Source: Nitrosomonas sp. | Lineage (GTDB): Bacteria; Pseudomonadota; Gammaproteobacteria; Burkholderiales; Nitrosomonadaceae | Length of the DNA stretch: 64,000 nt | Direction of reading: 5' to 3' | Assembly (NCBI GenBank): GCA_019745325.1 | Contig: JAIETK010000012.1 | Location: 61,380 to 125,379, forward strand | Shown here: positions 1 through 9,770 of the stretch, piece by piece | How the letters are laid out: each line of letters starts with the position of its first letter | Numbering within the stretch: the first letter of the stretch is position 1 | Position numbers and translations under genes: made by a program | Notes under the pieces: generated by a model | The model's input: the letters and a program-made list of their open reading frames with translations, nothing else | Told to the model about the DNA's origin: nothing | The model's database searches: none

Positions 1-909
1 ATCCAAAGCCAAGCCTGCTTCTTTAGCGCCTAAACCGGCGGTATTCGGAATCCGGCCGATCGCCACGATCAATTTATCCACTTCCAGTTGCTGTTCCTGA
101 TTATTGGCGTCACTATAATTCACCGCCACCGAGTCTCCGGACAGCTTGACCGAATTGATATTAATACCGGTATTAATCTGCAACCCCGGCTCTTTGGCGA
201 ACAAACTTTTAGCTTCCTTGGCGATCTGTTCATCCGCAGCCATCAAAAAACCCGGCATGGCTTCCAGAATAGTCACTTCCGATCCAAGGCGGCGCCATAC
301 ACTACCCATTTCCAAGCCGATCACTCCCGCGCCGATGACACCCAATCGTTTGGGCACTTCCGTTAACGCCAGAGCGCCGGCGTTATCCAGAATCATGGCA
401 TTGTCGATGGATGCAAACGGCAGGGGTCTCGGTGTCGAGCCGGTGGCCACGATCAAGTGTTTCGCTTGAATCGTTTCCATCGCGCCATTGTCGTCAACTT
501 TAATTGTCCAGAGATTGTTCGACGCATCATACGCCAATAACGATCCGCGCCCATGCATCGACTTCACTTTATTCTTTTTAAATAGCGACGCGATACCGGT
601 CGTGAACGTGGTAACAATCTTGTCTTTGCGCGCGATCATCACGGGAATATCCGCTGTAACCTGCTGCGCGGTAATCCCATGCGCGGAAACTTTATGCTGA
701 ATCTGAAAAAACTTTTCTGAAGACTCTAATAACGCCTTGGAAGGAATGCAACCCACATTCAGGCAAGTGCCGCCAAGACTTGGTTTCCCCTTTGAGTTCT
801 TCCATTCGTCAATGCAAATAGTGTTCAATCCAAGCTGCGCAGCCCGAATAGCTGCAACATAACCACCGGGGCCTGCGCCAATGACCGCGACATCAAATGT
901 TTCTGACAT
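1..909 (-). CDS. lpdA: Dihydrolipoamide dehydrogenase (E3), 5' part only
   Basis: This is the flavoprotein that reoxidises lipoyl groups of 2-oxoacid dehydrogenase complexes with NAD+. The first 303 codons are in the window; the C-terminal dimerisation part with the His-Glu pair lies beyond base 1. The N-terminus has the FAD-binding GAGPGG motif at about residues 11-16 and the redox disulfide motif GGTCLNVGCIPSK at about 45-57. A second dinucleotide fold (GAGVIGLE) follows near 190. There is no N-terminal lipoyl domain. ATG at 909 is preceded by AGGAT with a good spacing. It follows nagZ on the same strand. The aceE-aceF pair lies about 23 kb upstream, so this copy is not in a pdh operon. Confidence 0.95.
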   Translation of the reverse strand, partial: MSETFDVAVIGAGPGGYVAAIRAAQLGLNTICIDEWKNSKGKPSLGGTCLNVGCIPSKALLESSEKFFQIQHKVSAHGITAQQVTADIPVMIARKDKIVTTFTTGIASLFKKNKVKSMHGRGSLLAYDASNNLWTIKVDDNGAMETIQAKHLIVATGSTPRPLPFASIDNAMILDNAGALALTEVPKRLGVIGAGVIGLEMGSVWRRLGSEVTILEAMPGFLMAADEQIAKEAKSLFAKEPGLQINTGININSVKLSGDSVAVNYSDANNQEQQLEVDKLIVAIGRIPNTAGLGAKEAGLALD

Positions 910-1007
910 AATTCATCCTACGTAAATAGCTTAAAAAAAGTAATTTTAAAATAAAAAACCTGAGTGATATTGATCTTCTACGTCATTCGCTGTTTTTTGT
1001 GGCAACC

Positions 1008-2060
1008 TTACTGCAAGGGTAATTCGCCGTTTTCACGCCCGATGCCGCCGATTTCCCGGACAGCTTGCACATAATCTCCGCGTTCGCGCAGCTTCGTCAT
1101 CGAACCGGTTTGGTTCTTTGCATGCAAACGCGCCAACCGAGCCAAACTCGCCGCCGGCATCTCCCAGCACAACCCATTTAGTACTTCGTCCGCGCCCGCC
1201 GGGTTGTTGCACACCAATATCATGTCGCATCCTGCGGTCAAAGCAGTCTGCGCTCGTGACAGCATTGAATCGAGGATTATTCCGGCGCCGCGCATGCTGA
1301 GGTCGTCACTAAAAATGCATCCTTCAAACCCCAGCGTCGTCCGCAAAATTTTTTGTAGCCAGATTTTAGAAAACCCGGCCGGATTGGGATCGATTTCCGT
1401 ATAAATCACATGAGCCGGCATAATACCGGCAATTCCGCTATCAATCAGATGTTGAAACGGAATCAAGTCATTTGCTTCGATCTCGCTATAACAACGTTGA
1501 TCGACAGCTTTTTCAAGATGGGTGTCGGCGCGAATATAGCCATGTCCGGGGAAATGCTTGCCGATTGCCAACATACCGCCTTGCTTAAGTCCCAGCATCA
1601 ATTGATGCGCCAGATCCGACACGGCATGCGGGCTGCTGTGAAAAGCGCGATCGCCGATCACGCTGCTCTGGCCGTGATCGATATCCAATACCGGCGTAAA
1701 ACTGAAGTCGACGCCGCAAGCATTCAATTCAGCGGCTAATACATAACCAACTTGTCTTGCAAGATGACGGCCTTTGGCAGGTTGCTTATCCCACACTTTA
1801 CCCAGTTCGCGCATGGCCGGCAATTGCGTGAAATCTTGTTGAAAACGCTGCACACGCCCACCTTCATGATCCACTGCAATCAACAGGTGAGGGGTACGTA
1901 ACGCATGAATTTGCCGGGTTAATTCGGTTAATTGCCGGTGATCGACGTAATTACGCGTAAAAAGAATAACGCCGCCGGTGAGCGGGTGAGTCAGCCTTTT
2001 GATGTCATCCCCGGATAGTTCCGTACCGGCAATATCAAGCATGACGGGCCCAAGCGCCAC
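1008..2060 (-). CDS. nagZ: Beta-N-acetylhexosaminidase NagZ
   Basis: Cytoplasmic glycoside hydrolase family 3 enzyme that removes GlcNAc from anhydro-muropeptides during peptidoglycan recycling. Visible family motifs are LGPVMLDI at the N-terminus, [11 protein letters not shown], the flexible-loop motif KHFPGHG followed by the catalytic-loop DTH, and the nucleophile region FSDDLSM. I place the start at GTG 2060 (350 residues): GGAG stands 8 bases upstream and the protein then begins just before the conserved GPVMLD. The longer ATG frame at 2090 would overlap acpS by 28 bases. The start lies 2 bases after the acpS stop, so the two are probably translated from one mRNA. Confidence 0.95.
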   Translation of the reverse strand: MALGPVMLDIAGTELSGDDIKRLTHPLTGGVILFTRNYVDHRQLTELTRQIHALRTPHLLIAVDHEGGRVQRFQQDFTQLPAMRELGKVWDKQPAKGRHLARQVGYVLAAELNACGVDFSFTPVLDIDHGQSSVIGDRAFHSSPHAVSDLAHQLMLGLKQGGMLAIGKHFPGHGYIRADTHLEKAVDQRCYSEIEANDLIPFQHLIDSGIAGIMPAHVIYTEIDPNPAGFSKIWLQKILRTTLGFEGCIFSDDLSMRGAGIILDSMLSRAQTALTAGCDMILVCNNPAGADEVLNGLCWEMPAASLARLARLHAKNQTGSMTKLRERGDYVQAVREIGGIGRENGELPLQ

Positions 2061-2062
2061 AA

Positions 2063-2440
2063 TTACTTCTCCAATACTACAAATGCACAAACCATGTTGA
2101 TTTCATCACTAATCGACAGATGATGCTGAATAATACCTTTATCGCTGATCAGTTGGTTCAGTTCCGGATGAAATTGAAAAAAAGGTTTCCCTAAATTGTC
2201 GTGGCTTATCGTGATGTATGTCAAACTGACCGGGTGACGGAGTCCGGTGCCCATTGCTTTGGATAGAGCTTCCTTGGCGGCAAACCGGCTCGCCAGAAAT
2301 GCGATTGGTTTACTGCTGTTATGATATTCCCGCCACTCCGGATCCGTTAAAATGCGCCGGGCGAAGCGATCGCCATACCGTTCCAGCGACTGCGCAATCC
2401 GGGTGGATTCGACAATATCGGTTCCGATACCGTAGATCAC
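2063..2440 (-). CDS. acpS: Holo-[acyl-carrier-protein] synthase AcpS
   Basis: Transfers 4'-phosphopantetheine from CoA to apo-ACP, activating fatty acid synthesis. The 125-residue length is normal. The N-terminal GIGTDIVES motif, with the Mg-binding Asp, and the second motif [15 protein letters not shown] are both present. The start is GTG 2440, overlapping the pdxJ stop in a GTGA arrangement, which points to translational coupling. The pdxJ-acpS-nagZ order is common in beta- and gammaproteobacteria. Confidence 0.96.
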   Translation of the reverse strand: MIYGIGTDIVESTRIAQSLERYGDRFARRILTDPEWREYHNSSKPIAFLASRFAAKEALSKAMGTGLRHPVSLTYITISHDNLGKPFFQFHPELNQLISDKGIIQHHLSISDEINMVCAFVVLEK

Positions 2441-3162
2441 TGCCGCGCCTCGATCATCAGTCGTTTCATTTCCTCAACGGCGTGCTTGAAACCGGTAAAA
2501 ATCGCCCGAGCTACGATGGCATGACCGATATTTAATTCAGAGATTCCGGGAAGTGCGGCAATCGCTTGCACATTCTCATAATGCAATCCATGACCGGCAT
2601 TGACTTTCAGCCCCAGATCAAGTCCTAGCGCAGTTGCCTTTTGCACCGCAGAGAATTGCAGCTGCTGCATTTCAATCGTGGGTGCATCGGCATAACTGCC
2701 CGTGTGAATTTCAATGACCGGCGCAGCCGCGCGCGCAGCCGCCTCGATCTGCCGCGGATCGGCATTGATGAATAACGAAACCCGTATTCCTGCTTCCTTT
2801 AATCGCAGACACGCATGCCGGACTTGATCAAAGTGCCGGATCACATCGAGTCCGCCTTCCGTCGTTAGTTCCTCGCGCCTCTCCGGAACCAGGCAAATAT
2901 CATGCGGTTTAATTCTTAACGCGATGGCGATCATCTCGTCGGTTACAGCGCTTTCCAGGTTCATCCGGGTCGTTAACCGCTCGCGCAATATCTCCACGTC
3001 ACGGTCTTGAATATGACGGCGATCTTCGCGCAAATGCAGCGTAATGGCATCCGCACCCGCAGATTCCGCGATCAGCGCTGCGGCAATCGGATCCGGATAA
3101 GCCGTTCCCCGTGCCTGCCTTAGTGTTGCAACATGATCAATATTGACACCCAGTTCAATCAT
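2437..3162 (-). CDS. pdxJ: Pyridoxine 5'-phosphate synthase PdxJ
   Basis: Condenses 1-deoxyxylulose 5-phosphate with 3-amino-1-hydroxyacetone phosphate to give pyridoxine 5'-phosphate. The family signatures [33 protein letters not shown] and the C-terminal [14 protein letters not shown] are intact. I prefer ATG 3162 (241 residues), which begins right before the conserved IELGVNIDH. An ATG at 3180 adds only six residues and has no visible ribosome binding site. It lies directly downstream of era; the recO gene often found between them is missing here. Confidence 0.95.
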   Translation of the reverse strand: MIELGVNIDHVATLRQARGTAYPDPIAAALIAESAGADAITLHLREDRRHIQDRDVEILRERLTTRMNLESAVTDEMIAIALRIKPHDICLVPERREELTTEGGLDVIRHFDQVRHACLRLKEAGIRVSLFINADPRQIEAAARAAAPVIEIHTGSYADAPTIEMQQLQFSAVQKATALGLDLGLKVNAGHGLHYENVQAIAALPGISELNIGHAIVARAIFTGFKHAVEEMKRLMIEARQ

Positions 3163-3207
3163 GGTGCTGCAATTTCCCATACAATCGTGATATCAATCTT
3201 TTTTCCC

Positions 3208-4101
3208 TCACTCATATCCAAGGCTTTTCAGCGTTGCTTCGCTATCCGCCCAACCGTTTCTAACTTTTACCCAAACTTCCAAGTACACTTTCTCACTGAA
3301 CAATCGTTCCATATCCTTACGCGCTTCGGTCGCGATTTGTTTCAGTTTCTCACCCTTCTTTCCAATCAAAATTGTCTTCTGATTCGCTTTATCGACAAGA
3401 ATCGTGGCGTAAATCTTATATAAATGATTTTCCACATTAAATTGATCGATCACGACACTAGTTGAATAAGGTATTTCATCACCAACCAAGCGAAACAATT
3501 TTTCCCGGATAAATTCACTGGCCAAAAATCGTTCACTGCGGTCTGTTATATCATCTTTTTCATAGATAGGCGGATTTCGCGGCAAGAAACCACGGATCGT
3601 ATTGAGCAATTCCGGTAATTGAATTTTATGCGTGGCGCTGACCGGTATGATGGTGGAAAAATTAAAAGCTCCCGCCATGCTTTTCAAGAAAGGCAGCAGC
3701 TGATTTTTATCTGCAACCTTATCAATCTTATTGATCACCAGCATGACCGGGATATCCTTCGGTAAGATTTTGAGCGCATCACGGTCTCTTTGATCAAAGC
3801 GCATTGCCTCGATGACAAACAATATGACATCAACATTCTGCACACTTTGAGTCACGACCCGGTTCATGAATGCATTCAACCGGTTAGTATACTGAGTCTG
3901 AAAACCCGGTGTGTCCACAAAAATATACTGCGCTTGTTGATCCGTTAGAACCCCATGAATCCTGAAACGTGTCGTCTGCGCTTTTTTGGATGTGATGCTA
4001 ATTTTCTGATGTAATAACTTGTTCAACAAGGTTGACTTGCCAACATTCGGCCTGCCGATTATTGCGATATAGCCAGCACGAAACTCATTATCATTAATCA
4101 T
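3208..4101 (-). CDS. era: GTPase Era
   Basis: Ribosome-associated GTPase needed for 16S rRNA maturation and 30S assembly. The 297-residue protein has the G1 motif GRPNVGKST, the G3 motif DTPG, the G4 motif NKID and a C-terminal KH domain with [11 protein letters not shown]. It sits downstream of rnc with a gap of 45 bases in the usual rnc-era order, so RNase III and Era are probably co-transcribed. Confidence 0.97.
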   Translation of the reverse strand: MINDNEFRAGYIAIIGRPNVGKSTLLNKLLHQKISITSKKAQTTRFRIHGVLTDQQAQYIFVDTPGFQTQYTNRLNAFMNRVVTQSVQNVDVILFVIEAMRFDQRDRDALKILPKDIPVMLVINKIDKVADKNQLLPFLKSMAGAFNFSTIIPVSATHKIQLPELLNTIRGFLPRNPPIYEKDDITDRSERFLASEFIREKLFRLVGDEIPYSTSVVIDQFNVENHLYKIYATILVDKANQKTILIGKKGEKLKQIATEARKDMERLFSEKVYLEVWVKVRNGWADSEATLKSLGYE

Positions 4102-4146
4102 TCGGGAAAAACTTATTCAATGTGCAGCATTACCGGATGCAACGCT

Positions 4147-4863
4147 TCAGGATTGGCGTTCATGAGGCAAGCAGATTTTTTCATACGCTAGTTTGGCGGC
4201 CGCTTGCTCCGCGCCCCGCCGGCTTGCACCCTCTCCAATCGTGCGGATGTCAAACGATGGGATCATGCATTCAACCTGAAATTTCTGTTTGTGCGCTTTA
4301 CCTGTTGTTGTTACGACATTATATTCCGGCAACGCTAATTTGCGGCCTTGGAGAAATTCTTGCAGCAATGTTTTGGAATCTTTTCCCTGCGTCTTCAAAT
4401 CAATAGTCTGGAAAAGCGGCAAATATAACTGGCCGATAACTTGTTCCGCCTGTTCGAAACCGCTATCCAAATAGATAGCACCTAAGATGGCTTCGAATGC
4501 ATCCGCGAGTATTGAAGGTCGGTTCGCCCCGCCACTTCTCAATTCGCCTTCGCCCAATTTCATCAGTTTATCGATTTGCAAATTTAGTGCAACATTGGAA
4601 AGAGCCGCTTGATTGACAAAATTTGCACGTAACCGCGACAAATGCCCTTCCGGTAAATCCGGAAAATTTTTATAAATTAAGCCAGCAATGGCGCAATTCA
4701 ACACCGCATCGCCAAGAAATTCAAGCCGTTCATTGTGAGGCGCGCTATGACTTCGATGCGTCAAAGCTTCCTGCAATAATTTAGGATCGCTAAAGGAATA
4801 ACCAAGACGCTTGCAAAATGCCGCTAAAAATTGATTATTTGTCTGCATGGCTCCATGAGTCAT
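4147..4863 (-). CDS. rnc: Ribonuclease III
   Basis: Double-strand-specific endoribonuclease for rRNA and mRNA processing. The signature [11 protein letters not shown] is in the N-terminal catalytic domain, a second acidic motif ([11 protein letters not shown]) follows, and a C-terminal double-stranded RNA-binding domain carries [14 protein letters not shown]. The open frame could be read from a TTG at 4881 that overlaps the upstream gene. ATG 4863, with GGAA a few bases upstream, is a more natural start and gives 238 residues. Confidence 0.95.
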   Translation of the reverse strand: MTHGAMQTNNQFLAAFCKRLGYSFSDPKLLQEALTHRSHSAPHNERLEFLGDAVLNCAIAGLIYKNFPDLPEGHLSRLRANFVNQAALSNVALNLQIDKLMKLGEGELRSGGANRPSILADAFEAILGAIYLDSGFEQAEQVIGQLYLPLFQTIDLKTQGKDSKTLLQEFLQGRKLALPEYNVVTTTGKAHKQKFQVECMIPSFDIRTIGEGASRRGAEQAAAKLAYEKICLPHERQS

Positions 4864-4877
4864 GGTGTTTCCAAATA

Positions 4878-5249
4878 TCAATCATTCTCAGCCTGAAAAT
4901 CAATGTTTAATGAAATATTAGCCGCAAGCGGTATTTTTGCAGTGTATTTCGCGCTTAAAACAAGCCGTCCGTTTTCTTTTTTCATCTGGATATCTTGAGC
5001 ACCGATGGATTTAATATTGTCGACGGAAGCGCGCTTGACGAAAGACATCCTGATTTGCTGTAAATCCGGAGCTTGCGGATTGGTTTCTTTGGAAATGGAT
5101 GTGAGATTTCTTTTTATCGAGAAATACTCGAAATAAGCAGGCGCAACTTTTAAAGCGAAAATAGCGAGCATTACGATGACAACCGCCCACAGCAACAGGT
5201 CTGAAACCCCCAGACCTTTTTGCTTGTGAAGCGTATTGTGATATCTCAT
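4878..5249 (-). CDS. DUF4845 family membrane-anchored protein
   Basis: A 123-residue protein of unknown function, recognised as the DUF4845 family usually found between lepB and rnc in beta- and gammaproteobacteria. A short basic N-terminus (about residues 1-12) is followed by one hydrophobic helix (about 16-34, [16 protein letters not shown]), and the rest is predicted to be outside the membrane. AAGGAG stands 5 bases before ATG 5249. Its constant place between signal peptidase and RNase III is a genome-context fact only; no function is claimed. Confidence 0.9.
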   Translation of the reverse strand: MRYHNTLHKQKGLGVSDLLLWAVVIVMLAIFALKVAPAYFEYFSIKRNLTSISKETNPQAPDLQQIRMSFVKRASVDNIKSIGAQDIQMKKENGRLVLSAKYTAKIPLAANISLNIDFQAEND

Positions 5250-5282
5250 GCTTGCTCCTTTTTAATGAAAATGCATCAAGCA

Positions 5283-6086
5283 TTAATCAATAGACAGCCC
5301 GATACGGCTTAGATCGCTGAAATTCCACCAAATCATGAAAGCTTTCCCGACAATATTTTCTTCCGGAACGAATCCCCAGTATCGGCTATCACTGCTGCTG
5401 TCGCGATTATCTCCAAGCGTGAAATAACTTCCGGGAGGCACCTCGCAAGTAAATCCCGATCGCCGGTATTTGCAGTTATCGCGAAACTCGAATTGCCTGA
5501 CATTCGCATACTGAATTCCTTTCACATCCTGGTTAATCAGGATAGAGTGGTTTTTTTCAGAGAGATATTCCGTGAATCGATCGGCATAGATATATCCCAA
5601 TCCCGACTCGATATATTTATAGTCGCCTTCATATTCCAGTTTAACAACTTCACCATTAATGATTAATTGCTTATTATGATACGTGATGGTGTCGCCGGGG
5701 ATTCCGATCACGCGCTTGATGTAATCGATTGTTGGATCTTCCGGGTACCGGAAAACCAGAACATCACCGCGTTGCGGCTCATTGACATCGATGATTTTCT
5801 TATTGATTACTGGCAACCTGATTCCATAGGTATATTTATTAACCAAGATAAAATCACCAACCAGCAGTGTGGGAATCATCGAGCCGGATGGAATTTTAAA
5901 TGGCTCAATCACAAACGATCGTAAACTGAAAACTATCAGAATAATTGGAAAGAAACTTTTCGGATACTCGATCCACCAAGGTTCACTTTCACCTTCAGCG
6001 CGCGTCTTACTCCAGAATAAATAATCCAATAAGTAGATTATGCCTGTCACGACAAGCAATACAAACAAAATCAAGGGAAAATTCAT
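5283..6086 (-). CDS. lepB: Signal peptidase I
   Basis: Inner membrane serine protease that cleaves Sec and Tat signal peptides. Two N-terminal membrane segments (about residues 3-22 and 45-60) precede the catalytic serine in PSGSM (Ser69). The general-base lysine is in DYIKRVIG (Lys124). The C-terminal GDNRDSSSDSRYWG motif is present. The 267-residue length is normal. The ribosome binding site AGGGA lies 6 bases before ATG 6086, inside the 5' arm of a perfect 17-bp inverted repeat whose loop holds the start codon (separate entry). It follows lepA on the same strand. Confidence 0.96.
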   Translation of the reverse strand: MNFPLILFVLLVVTGIIYLLDYLFWSKTRAEGESEPWWIEYPKSFFPIILIVFSLRSFVIEPFKIPSGSMIPTLLVGDFILVNKYTYGIRLPVINKKIIDVNEPQRGDVLVFRYPEDPTIDYIKRVIGIPGDTITYHNKQLIINGEVVKLEYEGDYKYIESGLGYIYADRFTEYLSEKNHSILINQDVKGIQYANVRQFEFRDNCKYRRSGFTCEVPPGSYFTLGDNRDSSSDSRYWGFVPEENIVGKAFMIWWNFSDLSRIGLSID

Positions 6087-6109
6087 GATAAATCCCTTGA
6101 TTTTGTTTG
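6062..6109 (-). promoter_or_regulatory. Perfect 17-bp inverted repeat enclosing the lepB start codon
   Basis: Bases 6062-6078 and 6093-6109 are exact reverse complements, separated by 14 bases. In the lepB mRNA the 5' arm contains the Shine-Dalgarno AGGGA, the loop contains the AUG at 6086, and the 3' arm covers codons 3 to 8. If it folds, the ribosome binding site is fully paired. The repeat is seen directly; a role in translational control is inference. Confidence 0.75.
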
Positions 6110-6180
6110 AGTTTGTTTTTCATTTACGCACGCCAGTTTCTGTTTAAAGCTGGAGATTGGGTCAACATTTTTATTCAACA

Positions 6181-7974
6181 TTATTTATTATCAACCTGCA
6201 AAATTGCTAGAAATGCTTCTTGCGGAATTTCCACATTACCTACCCGCTTCATCCTCTTTTTACCTGCTTTTTGTTTCTCCAGCAACTTTCGTTTACGGCT
6301 TATATCGCCACCGTAACATTTTGCCAACACATTCTTGCGCAACGCTTTAACCGTCTCGCGTGCAATGATGTGCGCTCCGATTGCAGCTTGAACGGCGATA
6401 TCAAACATTTGACGCGGGATTAGTTCGCGCATTTTTTGTACCAATTCACGGCCCCGGTATTGGCTATTACTTCGATGGATTATCAGTGACAGCGCATCAA
6501 CCTTATCGCCATTGATCAATACATCGAGCTTGACGAGATCGGAAGCCCGGAATTCTTTGAACTCATAATCCAACGATGCATAACCGCGGCTGGTGGATTT
6601 CAAGCGATCAAAAAAATCCATGACGACTTCATTAAGCGGCATCTCATAGGTCAACATCACCTGCTTGCCCATATATTGCATATTGGTTTGGTTACCACGC
6701 TTGCTGACGCACAGCTTGATCACGGCGCCAAGATATTCTTCCGGCACGATAATGGTCGAAGTGATGATCGGTTCACGTATCTCAGCGATTTTTGAAAGAT
6801 CGGGAATCTTGGATGGATTTTCAATTTCAATGACCGACCCGTCTCGCATCAGCACTTGATAAATCACGGTTGGCGCAGTGGTAATCAAATCCATATCGTA
6901 TTCGCGTTCCAGCCGTTCCTGCACGATATCCATATGCAGCAACCCCAGAAAACCGCAACGGAAACCAAAACCCAACGCTTGCGAAACTTCTGGTTCGAAA
7001 TGCAGCGATGAATCGTTTAGTTTCAGTTTCTCAAGCGCTGAACGCAATGCATCGTATTGATTGGATTCAACCGGATATAGCCCGGCAAACACTTGCGGCT
7101 TGATCTCCTTGAAGCCCTGTAGCGGTTTATCCGCCGGACGCGAAACAGAAGTTATCGTATCGCCCACTTTTGCCGCATCGAGCTCTTTAATACCGGAAAT
7201 GATAAATCCCACTTCCCCTGCACTGAGGGATTCGCGTTGCAGGGATTTGGGAACAAATACGCCCACCTGTTCGCACAGATGCTCGGCTTTCGTCGCCATC
7301 AGCAACATCTTCTCACCCGGCTTAAGCGTGCCTTCCATCACTCTGACCAAAACCACGACACCGACATAATTATCAAACCATGAATCGATAATCAGCGCTT
7401 TTAGCGGCGCATTTGGGTCGCCGGTGGGACCGGGAATCTTTGCGATCAAAGCTTCCAGCACATCTTCAACACCTTGCCCGGTCTTAGCGCTGACACGCAC
7501 TGCATCTTGTGCATCAATTCCAATGACATCTTCAATGTTTTGGATGACGCGATCGGGATCCGCCGCCGGCAAATCGATTTTATTTAACACTGGAATGACT
7601 TCGACACCTTGCTCAATTGCGGTATAGCAATTGGCGACTGTCTGCGCTTCCACGCCTTGCGACGCGTCAACTACCAGCAATGCACCTTCGCAGGCCGCCA
7701 GCGAACGTGAAACTTCATAAGAAAAATCGACATGCCCTGGTGTATCGATCAGGTTTAATAGATAAACTTGCCCATTTCTTGCTTTATACTGCAGCGCTGC
7801 GGTTTGAGCCTTGATGGTGATGCCTCTTTCACGCTCGAGATCCATAGAGTCCAGCACTTGCGCTTCCATCTCCCGGTCTGAAAGACCACCGCATAAATGG
7901 ATAATGCGGTCCGCCAAAGTGGATTTACCGTGATCAATGTGGGCAATGATGGAAAAATTGCGAATATGCTGCAT
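6181..7974 (-). CDS. lepA: Elongation factor 4 (back-translocating GTPase LepA)
   Basis: Ribosomal GTPase of the EF-G family that acts in translation under stress and in 30S biogenesis. The 597 residues match the family. The P-loop AHIDHGKST is near the N-terminus, the switch II motif DTPGHVDF near residue 80 and NKID near 130. The LepA-specific C-terminal region, with the [20 protein letters not shown] stretch, is intact. It is the first gene of the lepA-lepB group. Confidence 0.97.
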   Translation of the reverse strand: MQHIRNFSIIAHIDHGKSTLADRIIHLCGGLSDREMEAQVLDSMDLERERGITIKAQTAALQYKARNGQVYLLNLIDTPGHVDFSYEVSRSLAACEGALLVVDASQGVEAQTVANCYTAIEQGVEVIPVLNKIDLPAADPDRVIQNIEDVIGIDAQDAVRVSAKTGQGVEDVLEALIAKIPGPTGDPNAPLKALIIDSWFDNYVGVVVLVRVMEGTLKPGEKMLLMATKAEHLCEQVGVFVPKSLQRESLSAGEVGFIISGIKELDAAKVGDTITSVSRPADKPLQGFKEIKPQVFAGLYPVESNQYDALRSALEKLKLNDSSLHFEPEVSQALGFGFRCGFLGLLHMDIVQERLEREYDMDLITTAPTVIYQVLMRDGSVIEIENPSKIPDLSKIAEIREPIITSTIIVPEEYLGAVIKLCVSKRGNQTNMQYMGKQVMLTYEMPLNEVVMDFFDRLKSTSRGYASLDYEFKEFRASDLVKLDVLINGDKVDALSLIIHRSNSQYRGRELVQKMRELIPRQMFDIAVQAAIGAHIIARETVKALRKNVLAKCYGGDISRKRKLLEKQKAGKKRMKRVGNVEIPQEAFLAILQVDNK

Positions 7975-8069
7975 CGGAATATGAAATTATTTAAATTAAC
8001 TTCCAGAGCAAACGAAAAAATCAATCCGGAAATTAAAATATTGTATCAATAGATAAAAGAGGCAGCATT

Positions 8070-8360
8070 CTAACGAAATTTAGCGAGATAATCATCTAAT
8101 GCTGCTAAATTCAGAAAGTGGTGGCAGATTTCCTGATCGGTAGCCGTCGACATCAGCACGGGGACTTTCTCTCCATACAAAGCAACCAGCCTTGGATCGC
8201 TATCAATATCAATGACTTGAAAATCAAATGATACTTGCGTTTGCAACTCTCGTAATGCAAGTATCATGTTCTGACAAAGATGACATTCCTCACGCCCATA
8301 CAATATCAATGTCTTTGCAGGTTCAGAAACATCCGAATCCGATTTATGGTTTGTTGTCAT
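8070..8360 (-). CDS. Glutaredoxin-like thiol-disulfide protein
   Basis: A 96-residue protein of the short glutaredoxin-like family (DUF836 type). The core begins near residue 17 with LILYGREECHLC, placing the CxxC pair at Cys26 and Cys29. The cis-proline region KVPVLM and a C-terminal helix follow. The substrate is unknown. Its ATG overlaps the end of the mucD frame by 17 bases, so it is probably translated from the same mRNA as the periplasmic protease. It lacks a signal peptide and should be cytoplasmic. Confidence 0.85.
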   Translation of the reverse strand: MTTNHKSDSDVSEPAKTLILYGREECHLCQNMILALRELQTQVSFDFQVIDIDSDPRLVALYGEKVPVLMSTATDQEICHHFLNLAALDDYLAKFR

Positions 8361-9759
8361 CGTCAGTAAGTTTCATCGTAATAAAAGTCGTCATTTCGCC
8401 TCGCTTAACCAATAAGGCGATATTTTTTCCACTCTTCACTTGATTAAGCAGCTCGTTAAACTGTTCAAGGGTTCTAATATCTTTACTATTAAAACCCATA
8501 ATAATATCCCCGATACGTATTCCTGATTGGCTGGCAGTTCCCGGTTGCATATCCTCGACCAGCAATCCATTTGCGATCTCCAGTTGTTTCTTTTGCGCGA
8601 CTGTGATTTCACTCAATATTAATCCCAAACGATTCGGTCGTTCGGTCTTTATGTCGGGTTTTTGTTTACGTTTTTCCACGGCTTTATCAGAAGGCGTATC
8701 CCCGACTTCGATCTTGATTTTTTTCAAAGCACCATCCCGCCAGACTTGCAGGAACACTTTTGAGCCTGGTTTGGTATTTCCGACTATCCGCGGCAAGTCA
8801 GCAGATGTCGCAACTTCTTTCTCGTCAAACAGCAGAATAATGTCGCGTGCTTTTATACCAGCCCGGTCTGCTGGACTGCCTTTTTCAACCGATACCACTA
8901 GAGCGCCCTTGCTTTCGGATAATCCAAAAGATTCCGCCAATTCTTTGGTAATTTCCTGAATCATCACGCCGATTCTTCCACGACTTACTTTACCGCTGTC
9001 TTTCAATTGATCAGCGATTTCAGTTGCAACATTGATAGGTATGGCAAATGATAGTCCCATAAACCCGCCAGTCCGGCTGTAAATCTGGGAATTAATTCCC
9101 ACCACTTCACCTTTCATGTTAAATAATGGTCCACCCGAATTGCCGGGATTAATAGCCACGTCGGTTTGAATAAACGGAACATAATTTTCCTGAGCTAAAG
9201 AACGTCCTTTTGCACTCACAATCCCTGCCGTTACACTGTGTTCAAAACCGAATGGAGAGCCGATGGCAATCACCCATTCACCGACTTTTAAATTATCCGG
9301 ATTGCCTTGTGTCACTTCGGGTAGATCGGTTGCATTGATTTTGATCAGCGCAATGTCGGTTTTTCGATCGGTGCCGATAATCTCTGCAGCATATTCACGC
9401 TTATCATTGAGTTTTACGGTAATTTCATCCGCAGTCTCAATTACATGCGCATTCGTCAGAATGTAACCATCGGAACTAATGATAAACCCCGATCCCAAAG
9501 ATTTCGGTTCCGACTTTCGCGGCCCTGGGAACGGCTGCATATGCCGCTTGAAAAACTCATAAAAAGGAGAATTTTCCGGGATTCCTGGTAACTCAGGAAT
9601 CATTTGATTATTTGATGTGCTCGCGCTTTGTACGGCGCTAATATTAACTACTGCAGCTCCATGTTTTTCAACAAGTCCTGTAAAGTCGGGAAGCTCATTA
9701 GCTTGCGCATAAACAAAAGTTGAGAATAATACTAATGGAAATAATAGAAACTGAAACAT
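8344..9759 (-). CDS. mucD: Periplasmic Do-family serine protease (DegP/MucD type)
   Basis: Quality-control protease of the envelope. A signal peptide covers about residues 1-20 (cleavage after YAQA). The trypsin-like domain carries His105 (TNAHV), Asp135 (KTDIALIK) and Ser208 (GNSGGPL), the complete catalytic triad. Two PDZ domains follow (about 260-350 and 375-465). It closes the rpoE-rseA cluster, as mucD does in pseudomonads and many betaproteobacteria. The rseB that would normally precede it is a relic here. The symbol mucD is chosen by context; degQ or degP naming would also fit. Confidence 0.93.
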   Translation of the reverse strand: MFQFLLFPLVLFSTFVYAQANELPDFTGLVEKHGAAVVNISAVQSASTSNNQMIPELPGIPENSPFYEFFKRHMQPFPGPRKSEPKSLGSGFIISSDGYILTNAHVIETADEITVKLNDKREYAAEIIGTDRKTDIALIKINATDLPEVTQGNPDNLKVGEWVIAIGSPFGFEHSVTAGIVSAKGRSLAQENYVPFIQTDVAINPGNSGGPLFNMKGEVVGINSQIYSRTGGFMGLSFAIPINVATEIADQLKDSGKVSRGRIGVMIQEITKELAESFGLSESKGALVVSVEKGSPADRAGIKARDIILLFDEKEVATSADLPRIVGNTKPGSKVFLQVWRDGALKKIKIEVGDTPSDKAVEKRKQKPDIKTERPNRLGLILSEITVAQKKQLEIANGLLVEDMQPGTASQSGIRIGDIIMGFNSKDIRTLEQFNELLNQVKSGKNIALLVKRGEMTTFITMKLTDDDNKP

Positions 9760-9770
9760 GGCACTGATCC

